64,000 nt of DNA from Flaviramulus multivorans (GCF_021728415.1 NZ_JAKKDV010000002.1:310001-374000), one strand, 5' to 3'. Numbered from the stretch's first letter, positions 16,199 through 26,604 are shown. Made by a program: numbers and translations. The notes: a model not told the origin generated them from the letters alone.

Positions 16199-17446
16199 AT
16201 GAAAAATATACCATTTATATTGCTGCTTTCTTTCTGTTTTATATTGAATATAAATGCTCAAGAAGTTACGAATTTTAAAGAAATTAAAGGATCTATAATC
16301 GATAGCAAAACAAATGACCCATTAATATTTACCGATTTAGTTATTAAAGGCACCAATATCAGTACTGTTTCAAACTCTGATGGCGAATTTAGTTTAAAAG
16401 TTCCCGATTCTTTGATGCAAGACTTTCTAGTGATTTCTCGATTGGGCTACGAGAAAAAAGAACTCGAGATTTCAAGCATAGAGAATAATGCGAAAATTAT
16501 TCTTATTCCTTCTATTACTGTTTTAAATCCTGTACAAATAAAAACTTATACAGATGCTAGAGCTTTACTAAGAGCAACTCTTAAAAAGAAAAGCACCCTT
16601 TATAATGATAGTAACACCTTAATGACAGCTTTTTATAGAGAAACGATTAAAAAACGACGCAAAAATGCATCCCTTTCTGAAGCTGTAGTGCAAATCCATA
16701 AACAACCTTATACAAGTTCTAGAAGAGATATTATTCAGCTTGTAAAAGCAAGAAAAAATACGAATTACAATAGGCTTGATACCTTAGCAATGAAACTACA
16801 AGGTGGTCCCTTTTCTAATCTTTATACCGATATTATAAAGTATCCTGAGTACATTTTTACAGATGAAAATATTCCCTTATACGATTTTAGCTTTGATAAA
16901 TCTACTCAAATAAACGGTTCGATGGTATTTGTTGTAAAATTTAAACAAAAACCAAATATAACGGAGCCTTTGTACTATGGTAAACTTTATATTGACGCTG
17001 AAACTTTGGCTCTAACTAATGCAATTTATAGCTTAAATGTTGAAAACAAAGAGCTTTCAAGCCAGCTATATGTTCGTAAAAAACCTAGAAAAGTTGATGT
17101 TTATCCTACTGAAGCTACCTATAGAGTAAATTATAGAACACAAAATGGAAAATGGCATTATGCATACAGTAATATTGTGCTAACTTTTAAGGTTAATTGG
17201 AAAGGGGAATTATTTAATAGCGTGTACACTTTAAATAGTGAAATGGCTATAACAGATTGGGAATTAAACACAACAAGTTTAGCTAATAACAGGCAAAATA
17301 TTTTAAGACCTACTTCTATTTTAGTAGATCAGGCTTCTGGTTTTTCAGACCCGAGGTTTTGGGGTGAATATAATATTATTGAACCCGAAAAATCTATTGA
17401 ATCGGCCATTGAAAAAATACAACGACAGTTAAAAAAGAAAAGCTAA
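16199..17446 (+). CDS. Carboxypeptidase-regulatory-domain outer-surface protein
   Basis: The protein has 415 residues and a signal peptide ending NAQ. Residues 28-115 form a CarboxypepD_reg-like beta-sandwich (IKGSIIDSKTNDPLIFTDL, TVSNSDGEFSLKVP, SRLGYEKKELEIS). The rest is beta-rich with AFYRETIKKRRK and GKLYIDAETLAL segments. The 38074 product shares this architecture. In Bacteroidota such proteins are found in the periplasm or outer membrane, but no specific role is known. It is divergent from bshC. Confidence 0.8.
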   Translation: MKNIPFILLLSFCFILNINAQEVTNFKEIKGSIIDSKTNDPLIFTDLVIKGTNISTVSNSDGEFSLKVPDSLMQDFLVISRLGYEKKELEISSIENNAKIILIPSITVLNPVQIKTYTDARALLRATLKKKSTLYNDSNTLMTAFYRETIKKRRKNASLSEAVVQIHKQPYTSSRRDIIQLVKARKNTNYNRLDTLAMKLQGGPFSNLYTDIIKYPEYIFTDENIPLYDFSFDKSTQINGSMVFVVKFKQKPNITEPLYYGKLYIDAETLALTNAIYSLNVENKELSSQLYVRKKPRKVDVYPTEATYRVNYRTQNGKWHYAYSNIVLTFKVNWKGELFNSVYTLNSEMAITDWELNTTSLANNRQNILRPTSILVDQASGFSDPRFWGEYNIIEPEKSIESAIEKIQRQLKKKS

Positions 17447-17461
17447 TGTGTGTGGCTTCAA

Positions 17462-18172
17462 TTATAGCACTTTAAATTGATGAATGCCCGAATCTGAAGT
17501 GTTTCCAAAGCTATCTTTGGTAATCACTTTCCAATAGTAAATTGTATTCGAAGCCGTAGATACGTTCAGCTCTGTTGCAGCAACATCAGCTGAAAAAATG
17601 CTAGGCGTTGCATCTGTGCTAAAATAAATATCATACCCAACAATATCATCATCTACATCATCAGCTGTCCATTGTAAAGTGACTGAGCTTGTGGTTGGCA
17701 AAGATTCTGCCATATTTGGAGCGACAATTACTGCTGGAAATGGTGCATAAGATTGTACTCCTGGTCCTGCATTATAAAATTGCCACACTTCACTTTTATG
17801 AGCTGTTCCTCCTTTCGTGGATTCTACAAACCATTTGTAAGCCGTTGCTCGTTTTATAACTATTGGAATAATATCCGTGGTTGTTTCATCCTGAATAATT
17901 TCACCAGTCGATAAATTTTCAATGGTTATTTTATAATTTTCAGAATCATTTGCTCGCCATTCAAAAAACACGGTGCTTTCGGTGGGTGTTAAATTGGTAC
18001 CTTCATTACACAACATATTTTTTTGCGGAAAGTATAGTGCAACGGCTTTATCAGTAACATCAATACCACCATCACCTGGATTTTCTCCGTCTGGATTTGT
18101 ATCATCAACCGAAGATTTACTACATCCAAAAACTAAAAACCCTAAACAGATTATGACTAATACATGTTTCAT
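17462..18172 (-). CDS. Lipoprotein with fibronectin type III-like domains
   Basis: The protein has 236 residues and a lipobox (VFGC, Cys 17). An acidic, Gly/Pro-rich linker (DDTNPDGENPGDGG) leads to two Fn3-like domains, the second being clear (SSVTLQWTADDVDDDIVGY, IYYWKVITKDSFGNTSDS). It is probably an outer-membrane-anchored accessory to the LRR protein. Its start codon overlaps the LRR gene stop by four bases (ATGA), which indicates translational coupling. It is the last gene of the surface operon. Confidence 0.82.
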   Translation of the reverse strand: MKHVLVIICLGFLVFGCSKSSVDDTNPDGENPGDGGIDVTDKAVALYFPQKNMLCNEGTNLTPTESTVFFEWRANDSENYKITIENLSTGEIIQDETTTDIIPIVIKRATAYKWFVESTKGGTAHKSEVWQFYNAGPGVQSYAPFPAVIVAPNMAESLPTTSSVTLQWTADDVDDDIVGYDIYFSTDATPSIFSADVAATELNVSTASNTIYYWKVITKDSFGNTSDSGIHQFKVL

Positions 18173-21100
18173 TTTTTTACAATTTTAAATGTTGATAATG
18201 ACGTTTTTGATTGTACTGATACCGTATATAGCCCCACATTTAATGTAGCGGTATCTATAGAAATGGTATTAGATTTATAGTTTAAAAGTGCCTTGTTATA
18301 CACCAATTGCCCTAAATAGGAATATACACTTATACTAATGTGTTCCTTATCGATATTTCCCAAATGGACATTAACTTTTTCTTGAAACGGATTTGGATAA
18401 ACAAACAAATCGTCAGATACCAATATGCTCTCTTCGTAAATACCTTGACATTCTAAATCTGTGCTTACTTTTATGCTATTCTTACCATTTTGTAAACTTA
18501 ATGTAATATAAGCATCAGTAGTTTTAAACTTTAACCCATTAAATTCAATGTTATAACTCGTACTTCCTGATAAATCAATACTAACCTTTTTTCCATTAGA
18601 ACTTTTCCCCGTTGAAACGTCTAAAGGTTCTGGCTGCGTAATTACAACGGTGTAGCAACTTTCATATTCTGGAAATTCTGCAATGGTGATACATAATTGA
18701 TAACTGCCCGCAAGCAAGTTTAATATATCAATCTCGTTAGTAAAATGGTATTCTTTATTAAAATCGTCGCCAGTTAAAGTTGCTGTATAATTATAATACT
18801 CAAGTGTAGTAATATTAATTTTACCATTATTGTTATTTAAACAAGTTTCGCCAGTAATTAAAATCGTGAAATTATTATTAGTTAAACTTAAAATAGAGCA
18901 CCCAAATAAATCTACTGAATCGCCAAAAGGTGTGTTTGGGCATTGGTCATCCGCATTCGCAACTCCATCATTATCGGCATCGTTACAGATAGATTGGTAG
19001 TTTGCGGTTGAGTCTTTAAACCAACCATCATACGAGCCGTCTGCGTTTGTTATGACTGTAAAAGGGTCATCAACCAAAATGCATAAAAGGTCTGGATTAT
19101 TTGTTGCATTAAATATGGTAAGGTTTTCATTATTTCCATTTTGAATATTCAACTGATCGCTAATAAAAAGATTTGATTGACAAGAAAGTGTTTGTAAATT
19201 TTGGTTTAATATTACTTGTAATGCGCTAAGTTGATTTTCGGAACAATTTAATATTCTTAAGTTAATTAAAGCATCAACATTAAGTTCAGTCAACATATTC
19301 CCTGATACATTTAAAGTCACTAAGGATGTATTAGAATCTAAGTTGATTTGTGAAATATTATTGTTTGAAATATTAAGCGATACTAGACTAGTATTTGCGG
19401 ACAAATCAATCGTAGGTATTGCATTGCTTGAAGCATTTAAGCTTGCTAAAAATATATTATTACTTAAATCTACATTATTAACCGTATTGCCCTCAAAATT
19501 AAAATTTGTTAAACCTAAAAAGTCTTCAATACCCGTTAAATCTGAAATGTTTTGATTACCAATATTTAAAGTAGAAAGGTTTTCAATATTTGCCGTTAAA
19601 ACATAGTCATCTAAAGTGCCTGAATCAAACCCTAATGAGATGAGAGCTTGCTCAAAGGCGTCATCAGGCACATAGGTTTCTCCATAGTGACAATTCATTG
19701 AATAATTTGCCGTAGCATCCTTTAACCAAGTAACTCCCCCAGGCGCAACTCCGTTATCGGTTTCTATACAAGTTAAGGTTGCATTGTTTTGGGCGTTTAA
19801 ATTAGCAAGATTAGGGTTTTGACCATTTTTAAGGTTCAAACTTTCCAATTGGTTTGACTGACAGCTTAAACTTGTGAGTGCAGTATTTTGCTGCAAATCC
19901 AAATCCATGATTTGATTAGAATCACAATTAAAAATTTGAAGCATTGGAATTAAACTCGCATCAAATTCTGTAAATGCATTATTAGAGATATTTACATCAA
20001 TAACATTAGTATTATTACTTAAATCTAAGCTAGCTAATGCGTTACTAGAACAGTTAATTTGAATTAAATTCGTGTTTTGAGTTAAATCAACCGAACTGAT
20101 TACATTGTTTGAAAAATCTAAATTCTGTAACGCCGCAAAATCTTCTATCCCAGTTAAATCTGTTATGTTGTTTCCGCTAATATCTAAATCAATAATCACT
20201 TCAATGTTTGCTGTTGGTACATAATCGTCCAAGGCACCAGTATCATAACCAAATGTAATTAAGGTTTGTTCAAAATTATCATCAGGTACGTAGGTTTGAC
20301 CAAATTTACAATCCAAACCGTACTCCGTTGTAGCATCTTTAAACCAGTTTACACCAATATTATTTACGTCATCAACTTGAACACAACTAAGGTCTGGGTT
20401 ATTAGACGAATTAAAATTTAAAATATCACTATTTATCCCGTTTTGAATATTTACAAATTCTAGCTGATTACCAGATACATTAATCGTGATAGAATCTGGG
20501 CAAAAATCTAAAGGATTATTCTGGTTTGGAGTTGGACATGCAGCAATACCCATAGTTGTTAAATCGAAATCACCCGTAATTTGGTTATTACTACAATTAA
20601 ATGTTTTAAGTTGATTTAAATTGGTTGGTAATTGTAAACTTGTTATTTGATTGTTACTGACGTTAAGTTCAATTAAATTATTATTAGAGCTAGCATTTAA
20701 ATCAGTTAATTGATTGTCGCTAATCGACAAATATTTAATAGCAGATAAATTAGTTAACACCGTAGTTAATTGATTAATCTGGTTGCTATCCAGTATTAAG
20801 CTTTCAAGAACAGGAGACAGTAAATCATCGACATCAGTCAAGTCATTTTGCGACCCAGAAACTGCTATTAATTTAGTTTTGCCAGATAAGTTTATATCAG
20901 TCAAATCATTATCCGAAAAATCTAAAACTTCTAAAGCCCCATTTGATGTTATATCAAGTTGAGTTAAAGTATTTGATCTACAATTCAAAGTTGTTAATGC
21001 TAAATAGTTAGTAACTAATAACGTATTTATGGTATTACTGGAACAACTCAATTTAATCAATGAATTGTTGTTAACTGTTGCCGTAAACAAATTGGTTATT

Positions 21101-23592
21101 TGGTTACTATTACAATTAACTTCTGTCAAATTATTGTTATTGCTAATATCTAAAATCGACAAATCATTGTTTGAACAATCAAGTACTTCTAGGTTGGTGT
21201 TTAATGATATGTTTAAATCGGCTAAGTTATTATTTGCACAAAATAATTTTGTTAAACTTATGGTTCCTGTAGTATTTAACAAGCCGTTTGCATTAGCAGT
21301 ATTGTTGGTTAAAAAATAATTTGAACCACAGTAAAGATTTTCCAAATTAACCATACCACTAACATCCAATTCATCTAAGTAATTACTACTACAATCTAAT
21401 TCTGTTAATGATAAAAAGGCTTTAATTCCCTCAAGACTTTCAATATTTTCACCACTTACATTTAATGACTTTAGATATTCAATATTGGCAGTTAAAACTT
21501 GATTATCTAAAACCCCAGAATCAATTCCCAAATCAATCAGAGCTTGTTCAAAATTATTATCGGGAATGGCTGTATATCTATTGTTTGCACAATCATCATT
21601 ATAACTAGCAATAGGGTCTTTAACCCAGCTTCCTGGAATATTTCCAATGACCGAAGCATCAACATTTATACAAAACAAATTGGTGTTATTGGTAGCGTTA
21701 AAGGTTGTTAAATTAGTGTTGTTTCCATTTCTAATATCAACAAATTCCAACGTATTATTATTACAAGTTAAACTTGTTAAAGCTGAATTTGTAATTAAAT
21801 TTAGTTCAGCAATGTTGTTATTAGAGCAGTTTAAAACTGTTAAGACTACAAAATCCTGAATACCTGTTAAATCAGCTATTCCTGAACCAGCAATATTTAG
21901 GCTTCCTGTAAAAGTATTAGCACTTGCTGTTGAAACATAATTATTATTTGCTATACCATCTCCTAACCCATTGGTTTCAAGATAATTCTCAAAAGCATCA
22001 TCTGGAACATACGTTCCGCAGTTAACCGCATAAGATGCTGTTGCATCAATAGTCCAAGTTACACCGGCTGGGACAGTTCCTGTATCTGTTTCAATACACG
22101 ATAAGTCTACATTATTGATAGCACTAAAATTGGCAAGGTTTCCATTCTGACCATTTTGGATATTTAGAACTTCTAGGGCATTGGAATCACAGTTAAAATC
22201 TGTTAGAGATGCGTGATTACTTAAGTTTAATGACCGAATGCTGTTATTGGAACAGTTTAAATTGGTAATAGAAAGATTATTGCTTATTTCTAAATCGGAT
22301 AACGAATTGAATGAAATATCTAAAACACTTAAACCATTGTTATTGCTTAAATCTAGGTTTGATAAGTTATTATTTGAACCATTAAAATTTATTAAAGCTG
22401 TATTATTAGTAAGATTGATTTTATCTAAATTATTGGTACTGCAATTAAGTGTTTGTAACGCAGTAAAATCTTCAATCCCTGTTAAATCATCTATATTTTG
22501 ATTTGAAATATTGAGCGCCAACTCACTGCTAATTATTGATGTTAACACTAAATTGTTATCATTAGTACCATCTCCCAATCCGTTGGCTTCGAGATAAGCT
22601 TCAAAATTATCATCAGGAACATATGTGTAAATATCTGTACACGTTGTTTCTGCATAATAGGTCCAATCATCTTTTGTCCAATTGGCATTTGGTGTAAAGT
22701 CAGCATCCACTTGAACGCAAAATAAATCTGGATTATTTTGTGATTTAAATGATGTGATTAAATCGTTAAAACCATTTGCAACAATTAAAGACGTAAGTTT
22801 ATTGTTTGATACATTTATAGTAGATCCTCCTTGACAACTAGTAACAGGATCGGTTTGTGGGTCTGGACAAAGTACCGAATTAATAGTACTTAAGTCTAAT
22901 GCCGAAATCAAATTATTTGAGGCATCTAAAACTTTCAAATTCGTGTTTGTTGATAGGTTTAAAGTTGAGATTTGGTTGGAAGCGCAGTAAAGACTTTCTA
23001 AGTTTGTATTGTTAGTTAATACTAAATCACTTATTCTATTTTTAGAAATTCTTAAAGAATTTAAATCGACATTTTGACTAACATCTACATCAGAAATTTT
23101 ATTATTGGAGCAGTTTAAAATTTTCAATGACAGATTGTTACCCACATTTAGTGTAGAAATCTGATTATTGGAACAATCTAGGTCTTCTAAATTAGTATTC
23201 GAAGTTATATTTAAAGTTGTAAGCCGATTAGAACTACAGAGTAGTGATTTTAAATTAATATTATTTGAAATATTAAGACTTATTAAATTATTGCCATTAC
23301 AAATTAGGTTTTCTAAACTAACAAAATCTTCAATACCAGTTAAGTCATTAATTGACAAACCATTAAGCACAAGTGAGATAACATTGTTAATTCTATTAGT
23401 TAAAACCAAACCATTATTAGCTACACCATCACCCATACTACTATCATCTCCTACAGCAACCACTCCACCATTTAAATTATGAGTCTCTAGGTATTCTTCA
23501 AAGTTAGCATCAGGTACAACAGTTGTTTGGGCTCCTAAAAAAGAAGCCACAAACAATACAGCTAAAACTGAAATTAGAAAATTACTTCTCAT
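18169..23592 (-). CDS. Large leucine-rich-repeat surface protein with T9SS type A sorting domain
   Basis: ATG 23592 (MRSNFLISVLAVLFVASF) gives 1807 residues and a signal peptide ending LGAQ. Six blocks follow. Each opens with a (Y/I)(V/I)PDxxFE(x)YL-like motif, runs through 21-residue LRR units (LTxLNCSNNxLxxLDLSxN), and ends with a C...W.KD....C cap. A thrombospondin type 3-like calcium segment (DADNDGVANADDQCPN) comes next, then beta domains, then a T9SS type A tail (VYPNPFQEKVNV ... STFKIVKK). It is probably displayed at the cell surface for adhesion. It lies 34 bases downstream of the 776-aa protein gene. Confidence 0.9.
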   Translation of the reverse strand: MRSNFLISVLAVLFVASFLGAQTTVVPDANFEEYLETHNLNGGVVAVGDDSSMGDGVANNGLVLTNRINNVISLVLNGLSINDLTGIEDFVSLENLICNGNNLISLNISNNINLKSLLCSSNRLTTLNITSNTNLEDLDCSNNQISTLNVGNNLSLKILNCSNNKISDVDVSQNVDLNSLRISKNRISDLVLTNNTNLESLYCASNQISTLNLSTNTNLKVLDASNNLISALDLSTINSVLCPDPQTDPVTSCQGGSTINVSNNKLTSLIVANGFNDLITSFKSQNNPDLFCVQVDADFTPNANWTKDDWTYYAETTCTDIYTYVPDDNFEAYLEANGLGDGTNDNNLVLTSIISSELALNISNQNIDDLTGIEDFTALQTLNCSTNNLDKINLTNNTALINFNGSNNNLSNLDLSNNNGLSVLDISFNSLSDLEISNNLSITNLNCSNNSIRSLNLSNHASLTDFNCDSNALEVLNIQNGQNGNLANFSAINNVDLSCIETDTGTVPAGVTWTIDATASYAVNCGTYVPDDAFENYLETNGLGDGIANNNYVSTASANTFTGSLNIAGSGIADLTGIQDFVVLTVLNCSNNNIAELNLITNSALTSLTCNNNTLEFVDIRNGNNTNLTTFNATNNTNLFCINVDASVIGNIPGSWVKDPIASYNDDCANNRYTAIPDNNFEQALIDLGIDSGVLDNQVLTANIEYLKSLNVSGENIESLEGIKAFLSLTELDCSSNYLDELDVSGMVNLENLYCGSNYFLTNNTANANGLLNTTGTISLTKLFCANNNLADLNISLNTNLEVLDCSNNDLSILDISNNNNLTEVNCNSNQITNLFTATVNNNSLIKLSCSSNTINTLLVTNYLALTTLNCRSNTLTQLDITSNGALEVLDFSDNDLTDINLSGKTKLIAVSGSQNDLTDVDDLLSPVLESLILDSNQINQLTTVLTNLSAIKYLSISDNQLTDLNASSNNNLIELNVSNNQITSLQLPTNLNQLKTFNCSNNQITGDFDLTTMGIAACPTPNQNNPLDFCPDSITINVSGNQLEFVNIQNGINSDILNFNSSNNPDLSCVQVDDVNNIGVNWFKDATTEYGLDCKFGQTYVPDDNFEQTLITFGYDTGALDDYVPTANIEVIIDLDISGNNITDLTGIEDFAALQNLDFSNNVISSVDLTQNTNLIQINCSSNALASLDLSNNTNVIDVNISNNAFTEFDASLIPMLQIFNCDSNQIMDLDLQQNTALTSLSCQSNQLESLNLKNGQNPNLANLNAQNNATLTCIETDNGVAPGGVTWLKDATANYSMNCHYGETYVPDDAFEQALISLGFDSGTLDDYVLTANIENLSTLNIGNQNISDLTGIEDFLGLTNFNFEGNTVNNVDLSNNIFLASLNASSNAIPTIDLSANTSLVSLNISNNNISQINLDSNTSLVTLNVSGNMLTELNVDALINLRILNCSENQLSALQVILNQNLQTLSCQSNLFISDQLNIQNGNNENLTIFNATNNPDLLCILVDDPFTVITNADGSYDGWFKDSTANYQSICNDADNDGVANADDQCPNTPFGDSVDLFGCSILSLTNNNFTILITGETCLNNNNGKINITTLEYYNYTATLTGDDFNKEYHFTNEIDILNLLAGSYQLCITIAEFPEYESCYTVVITQPEPLDVSTGKSSNGKKVSIDLSGSTSYNIEFNGLKFKTTDAYITLSLQNGKNSIKVSTDLECQGIYEESILVSDDLFVYPNPFQEKVNVHLGNIDKEHISISVYSYLGQLVYNKALLNYKSNTISIDTATLNVGLYTVSVQSKTSLSTFKIVKK

Positions 23593-23626
23593 AATATTGC
23601 TATTCAATAAGATTTATTGATGAATT

Positions 23627-25957
23627 TTAATGTCCTGATTTTTCGTTTATTTCTTTATGGAAATGAACTTGTTGCTTAAACGCACTTCTGAGTTCAGAAG
23701 CAAATTTCTGCTTGAATTCTGGGTCTTCTTTTATTTTTTTCAAAACAAAATTTTCAATTTTACTTCCACCTACTTCAATTAAGGTTTTCTCAGCAATTTT
23801 TAATGCTTCATCTATATCATTATCAGTCAGTTCGTAATAAACAAATTGGTCCTTAATCTCATATTTGCGACCATAATAATCTACGTTATCTTTAGAATCC
23901 TCAAAATACTGATTTGAATGGTCATCGTATTTTGCTAAAGTTTCGCCGCTTTCTATAGCCTCTAACCTTTCAATGGTTTTAGTTAGTAAACTTGCGAGTT
24001 CATCCAGCCTTTTTTGTTGATCTAAAACTTGCTTTTCTAATTTTTCAACAATTGGACTGTTATCATTGTTGTTAATACCAACTGCTGTATTTATAAGATT
24101 GTAACCATACTCATTATCGGAAGCTTCCCAAGCTACTCCAACAATATTTTTAACATCTTTGGACGTAATATTTTCTGGCGATATTGCTATTCCTACTCCA
24201 TTGTTACCTCCGCTCGGAATAATATAATCTCCTATTCTAACTTTACCTATTACTTTTACAGGAACTTGCCCCATAAAAGCAACTTTCTCGAAAAATTGTT
24301 CCTGACTTTCCTGAGGTAATGCCCCTAAAACTGCTGGCTTATACGATATAACCATCATACGCTCTGCACCAGATGTGTTTTTTGATATTTTACCTCCTTT
24401 CACACCAACAATGTCACCATAGCTCATTTTTTCATTCAAATCCAGTCGAAGTAAATATTCTGCATAATCTCCTGCTCCAGAAGCATATGAGACACCTCTA
24501 AATCTATTCTTATTATCGTAAAACGTATTTAACATGTAAGCTGCAAAAACTTCATTAAGTACAGCTGAAAAAACTTTAATAGCTTGAAGAGCTGCCGAAG
24601 CACTCGCTGAAGCAACAAATGATGGTATGGGAGCAGTGACACAGGTTCCTATACCAACACAAACGGTGCTACTGGTTAATGACGCAGTTATGTTTATAGT
24701 TGTTTTAGAAAGATCAGTTAATTCCCAAACCAAATCTAAACCACCATCTATAAGATCATAATATACACTTAACTGTTCTAAATTATAATCGGCATTATTA
24801 GAAAATTCATTTGAATTTGTTTCACCTTCAATTCTACCCCATAACATAGTTCCACTTGTATCGGGTAACGTTACTCCTGATGGTGTATTCGCATTAGGAC
24901 CTGCATTTTGATTAAACCCATCAAATATTCCCGCATCGTTTATACCTATGAAATCAAATAAATCCCTAATTGCAGAGTTAAGCACTGTAGGGTTATATGG
25001 TCCATACGTTCCAACTGGCGTTTCATCCCAAAACGAAACAAAATTATTACTATTTGAGGCATCCTCAGTATTTACCTTTATGGCTATACCTTGATTTCCA
25101 CCTTCTACTAATAAAGGATAACTACCAATTAATAAGTCTGAGCCTGTTAAAGCAGATGTTATTTTAACCTGAGTGTCAGAATTTACTTGAAGCACTCCAT
25201 TTAATTCTGTACTATCTGTTACTTTTAAAGTTCTGGATTCTAAGGCACCGAAAGTTGACTTTCCTTTAACTTCCAAACTCCCATTAAGTACCGTTGGTGC
25301 ATTAACATCTGGTACTCCGTTATAAACTCCAACAGTTAATGCCCCAGATAAATTTGTTGGGCTTTGTCCAGTAACATTCACTGTGTTGTTAAGATTGGTT
25401 TCGCCATCAACATTTAAATCACCTGATAAATTTGTTTCATTACCACCATCAACTAAAAGTGTACTATTTAAAGTAGTTGGTCCGTTAACTGTAAGCTCTC
25501 TATTTAAAAAAGTATCGCCATCAACATCTAAAGTACCGGTTGCTGTAATATTTCTGTGGTAAGCATATGGGACAAAGGTTAATATTTCTCTATTCATATC
25601 AATAAACCCATCGCCATTGCCAAAATCGATTTCAACCTTTAAATCTTTTGCTGTACCGTCCCAACTGATTTTCTCAAAATCATCATGTTTTTCGGCACCT
25701 ATAATAAGGTTGATTCTACCAAATTCATCGGTTGTGGTGGTCTGAATCTCTTCAAATTCAACTTGATTGCCGGAATCGAAGATTATGAACTTAACAGCCA
25801 CATTTGCATTTGGTAAATAGTTGCCTTCTGAATCTACTCCGGGTAATTCTAAAACATCTGGAGCTATAATAACAGCTTGATAGCTTATGCCATCTGTTTG
25901 GGCAAATGCCTTAATTGTTAAAAAAAGAAATAATCCTAAGGTTAGTATATGTTTCAT
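23627..25957 (-). CDS. Repeat-rich secreted fibre-like protein
   Basis: The protein has 776 residues with a signal peptide (ending AFAQ). An N-terminal domain (ISYQAVIIAPDVLELPG) is followed by short beta-helix-like repeats of the type LDVDGDTFLNRELTVNGPT and LSGDLNVDGETNLNNT. A middle region has an SGAGDYAEYLLR segment that recalls phage tail-fibre or collar proteins. Near the C-terminus is a coiled coil (VEKLEKQVLDQQKRLDELAS). No T9SS tail is visible. I infer a trimeric fibre or structural surface protein. It is 21 bases downstream of the small T9SS gene on the same transcript. Confidence 0.7.
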   Translation of the reverse strand: MKHILTLGLFLFLTIKAFAQTDGISYQAVIIAPDVLELPGVDSEGNYLPNANVAVKFIIFDSGNQVEFEEIQTTTTDEFGRINLIIGAEKHDDFEKISWDGTAKDLKVEIDFGNGDGFIDMNREILTFVPYAYHRNITATGTLDVDGDTFLNRELTVNGPTTLNSTLLVDGGNETNLSGDLNVDGETNLNNTVNVTGQSPTNLSGALTVGVYNGVPDVNAPTVLNGSLEVKGKSTFGALESRTLKVTDSTELNGVLQVNSDTQVKITSALTGSDLLIGSYPLLVEGGNQGIAIKVNTEDASNSNNFVSFWDETPVGTYGPYNPTVLNSAIRDLFDFIGINDAGIFDGFNQNAGPNANTPSGVTLPDTSGTMLWGRIEGETNSNEFSNNADYNLEQLSVYYDLIDGGLDLVWELTDLSKTTINITASLTSSTVCVGIGTCVTAPIPSFVASASASAALQAIKVFSAVLNEVFAAYMLNTFYDNKNRFRGVSYASGAGDYAEYLLRLDLNEKMSYGDIVGVKGGKISKNTSGAERMMVISYKPAVLGALPQESQEQFFEKVAFMGQVPVKVIGKVRIGDYIIPSGGNNGVGIAISPENITSKDVKNIVGVAWEASDNEYGYNLINTAVGINNNDNSPIVEKLEKQVLDQQKRLDELASLLTKTIERLEAIESGETLAKYDDHSNQYFEDSKDNVDYYGRKYEIKDQFVYYELTDNDIDEALKIAEKTLIEVGGSKIENFVLKKIKEDPEFKQKFASELRSAFKQQVHFHKEINEKSGH

Positions 25958-25978
25958 AATTGGGTTGATTTATAAGTA

Positions 25979-26497
25979 CTAATTATTTTTTATAAGTTTT
26001 GCGTTAAATAGTTTATTGTTCGATAAAATTTTTAACACATAAGATCCGCTCGAAATGTTACCAAGATTGAGTTCAATACGTTGTGATGGAGAAAATGTTT
26101 TTGAATAAATTTGTTTTCCAGTCACATCAAAAACCAAAGCAGTAATATCTTGTTTCATATTCTCATTAAAAGAAACAAAAACAGCATGTTCAAAAGGGTT
26201 AGGGAAAACAGAAGCTGCTAAATTGTTATTTTCAAATACTTCATTTACAACCTTAATTTTATTTATTGGTTGTTGATACCCTTGTCTTAAATAATACCCC
26301 TTATTTGAATGTGTTCCAATAACACCAGATTGACCAATACTTTGACTAACTATATATTTTCCGTTATTGGTTGTAATAACTTTAGATGAGCCACCAACTC
26401 CTAAGCTGGATCGTACTAAAGAATACGATTTTGAATCTTGTGCCTGAATTGATAAAACAAAACAGAAAATAAATATTATGTATATGTTTACTTTCAT
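25979..26497 (-). CDS. Small T9SS type A cargo protein
   Basis: The protein has 172 residues with a signal peptide ending IQAQ. The front half has a pattern common in flavobacterial cargo: GKYIVSQSIGQSGVIGT then YYLRQGYQQP. The back half is a T9SS type A sorting domain (SVFPNPFEHAVFVSF, GKQIYSKTF, SSGSYVLKIL). It is the first gene of the surface operon. An array of TGTCCA hexamers lies 80 bases upstream of its start. Confidence 0.85.
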   Translation of the reverse strand: MKVNIYIIFIFCFVLSIQAQDSKSYSLVRSSLGVGGSSKVITTNNGKYIVSQSIGQSGVIGTHSNKGYYLRQGYQQPINKIKVVNEVFENNNLAASVFPNPFEHAVFVSFNENMKQDITALVFDVTGKQIYSKTFSPSQRIELNLGNISSGSYVLKILSNNKLFNAKLIKNN

Positions 26498-26537
26498 ATA
26501 TTTAATTCTTTAAAGATTAACATGTTAACCCTTTACT

Positions 26538-26569
26538 TAAGTCTAAGTTAATATAATATGTGCTACTAA
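26538..26569 (-). promoter_or_regulatory. Possible weak promoter of surface operon
   Basis: On the minus strand TTA (26567-26569), 21 bases, TAGACTTA (26538-26545). Both boxes are poor. I list it because it sits next to the hexamer array, as in the other three arrays. Confidence 0.3.
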
Positions 26570-26576
26570 CATAGGG

Positions 26577-26604
26577 TGTCCATACTTTGTCCACCCTTTG
26601 TCCA
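26577..26604. promoter_or_regulatory. Triple TGTCCA array with exact 11-bp period (surface operon)
   Basis: TGTCCA starts at 26577, 26588 and 26599, with TT before the second and third. It is the cleanest of the four arrays. It lies upstream of the surface operon on the minus strand, so the motif points opposite to transcription. Confidence 0.65.

Noticed and set aside
21029-21319. Several open frames of 60-130 residues antisense to the LRR gene and other large genes
   Set aside because: They are biased Leu/Ile/Val frames opposite real coding sequence and have no promoter, signal or family features.
18980-23520. Short regularly spaced DNA repeats that could suggest a CRISPR array
   Set aside because: They are codon-level echoes of 21-residue leucine-rich repeats in one long frame; spacing and sequence are not CRISPR-like.
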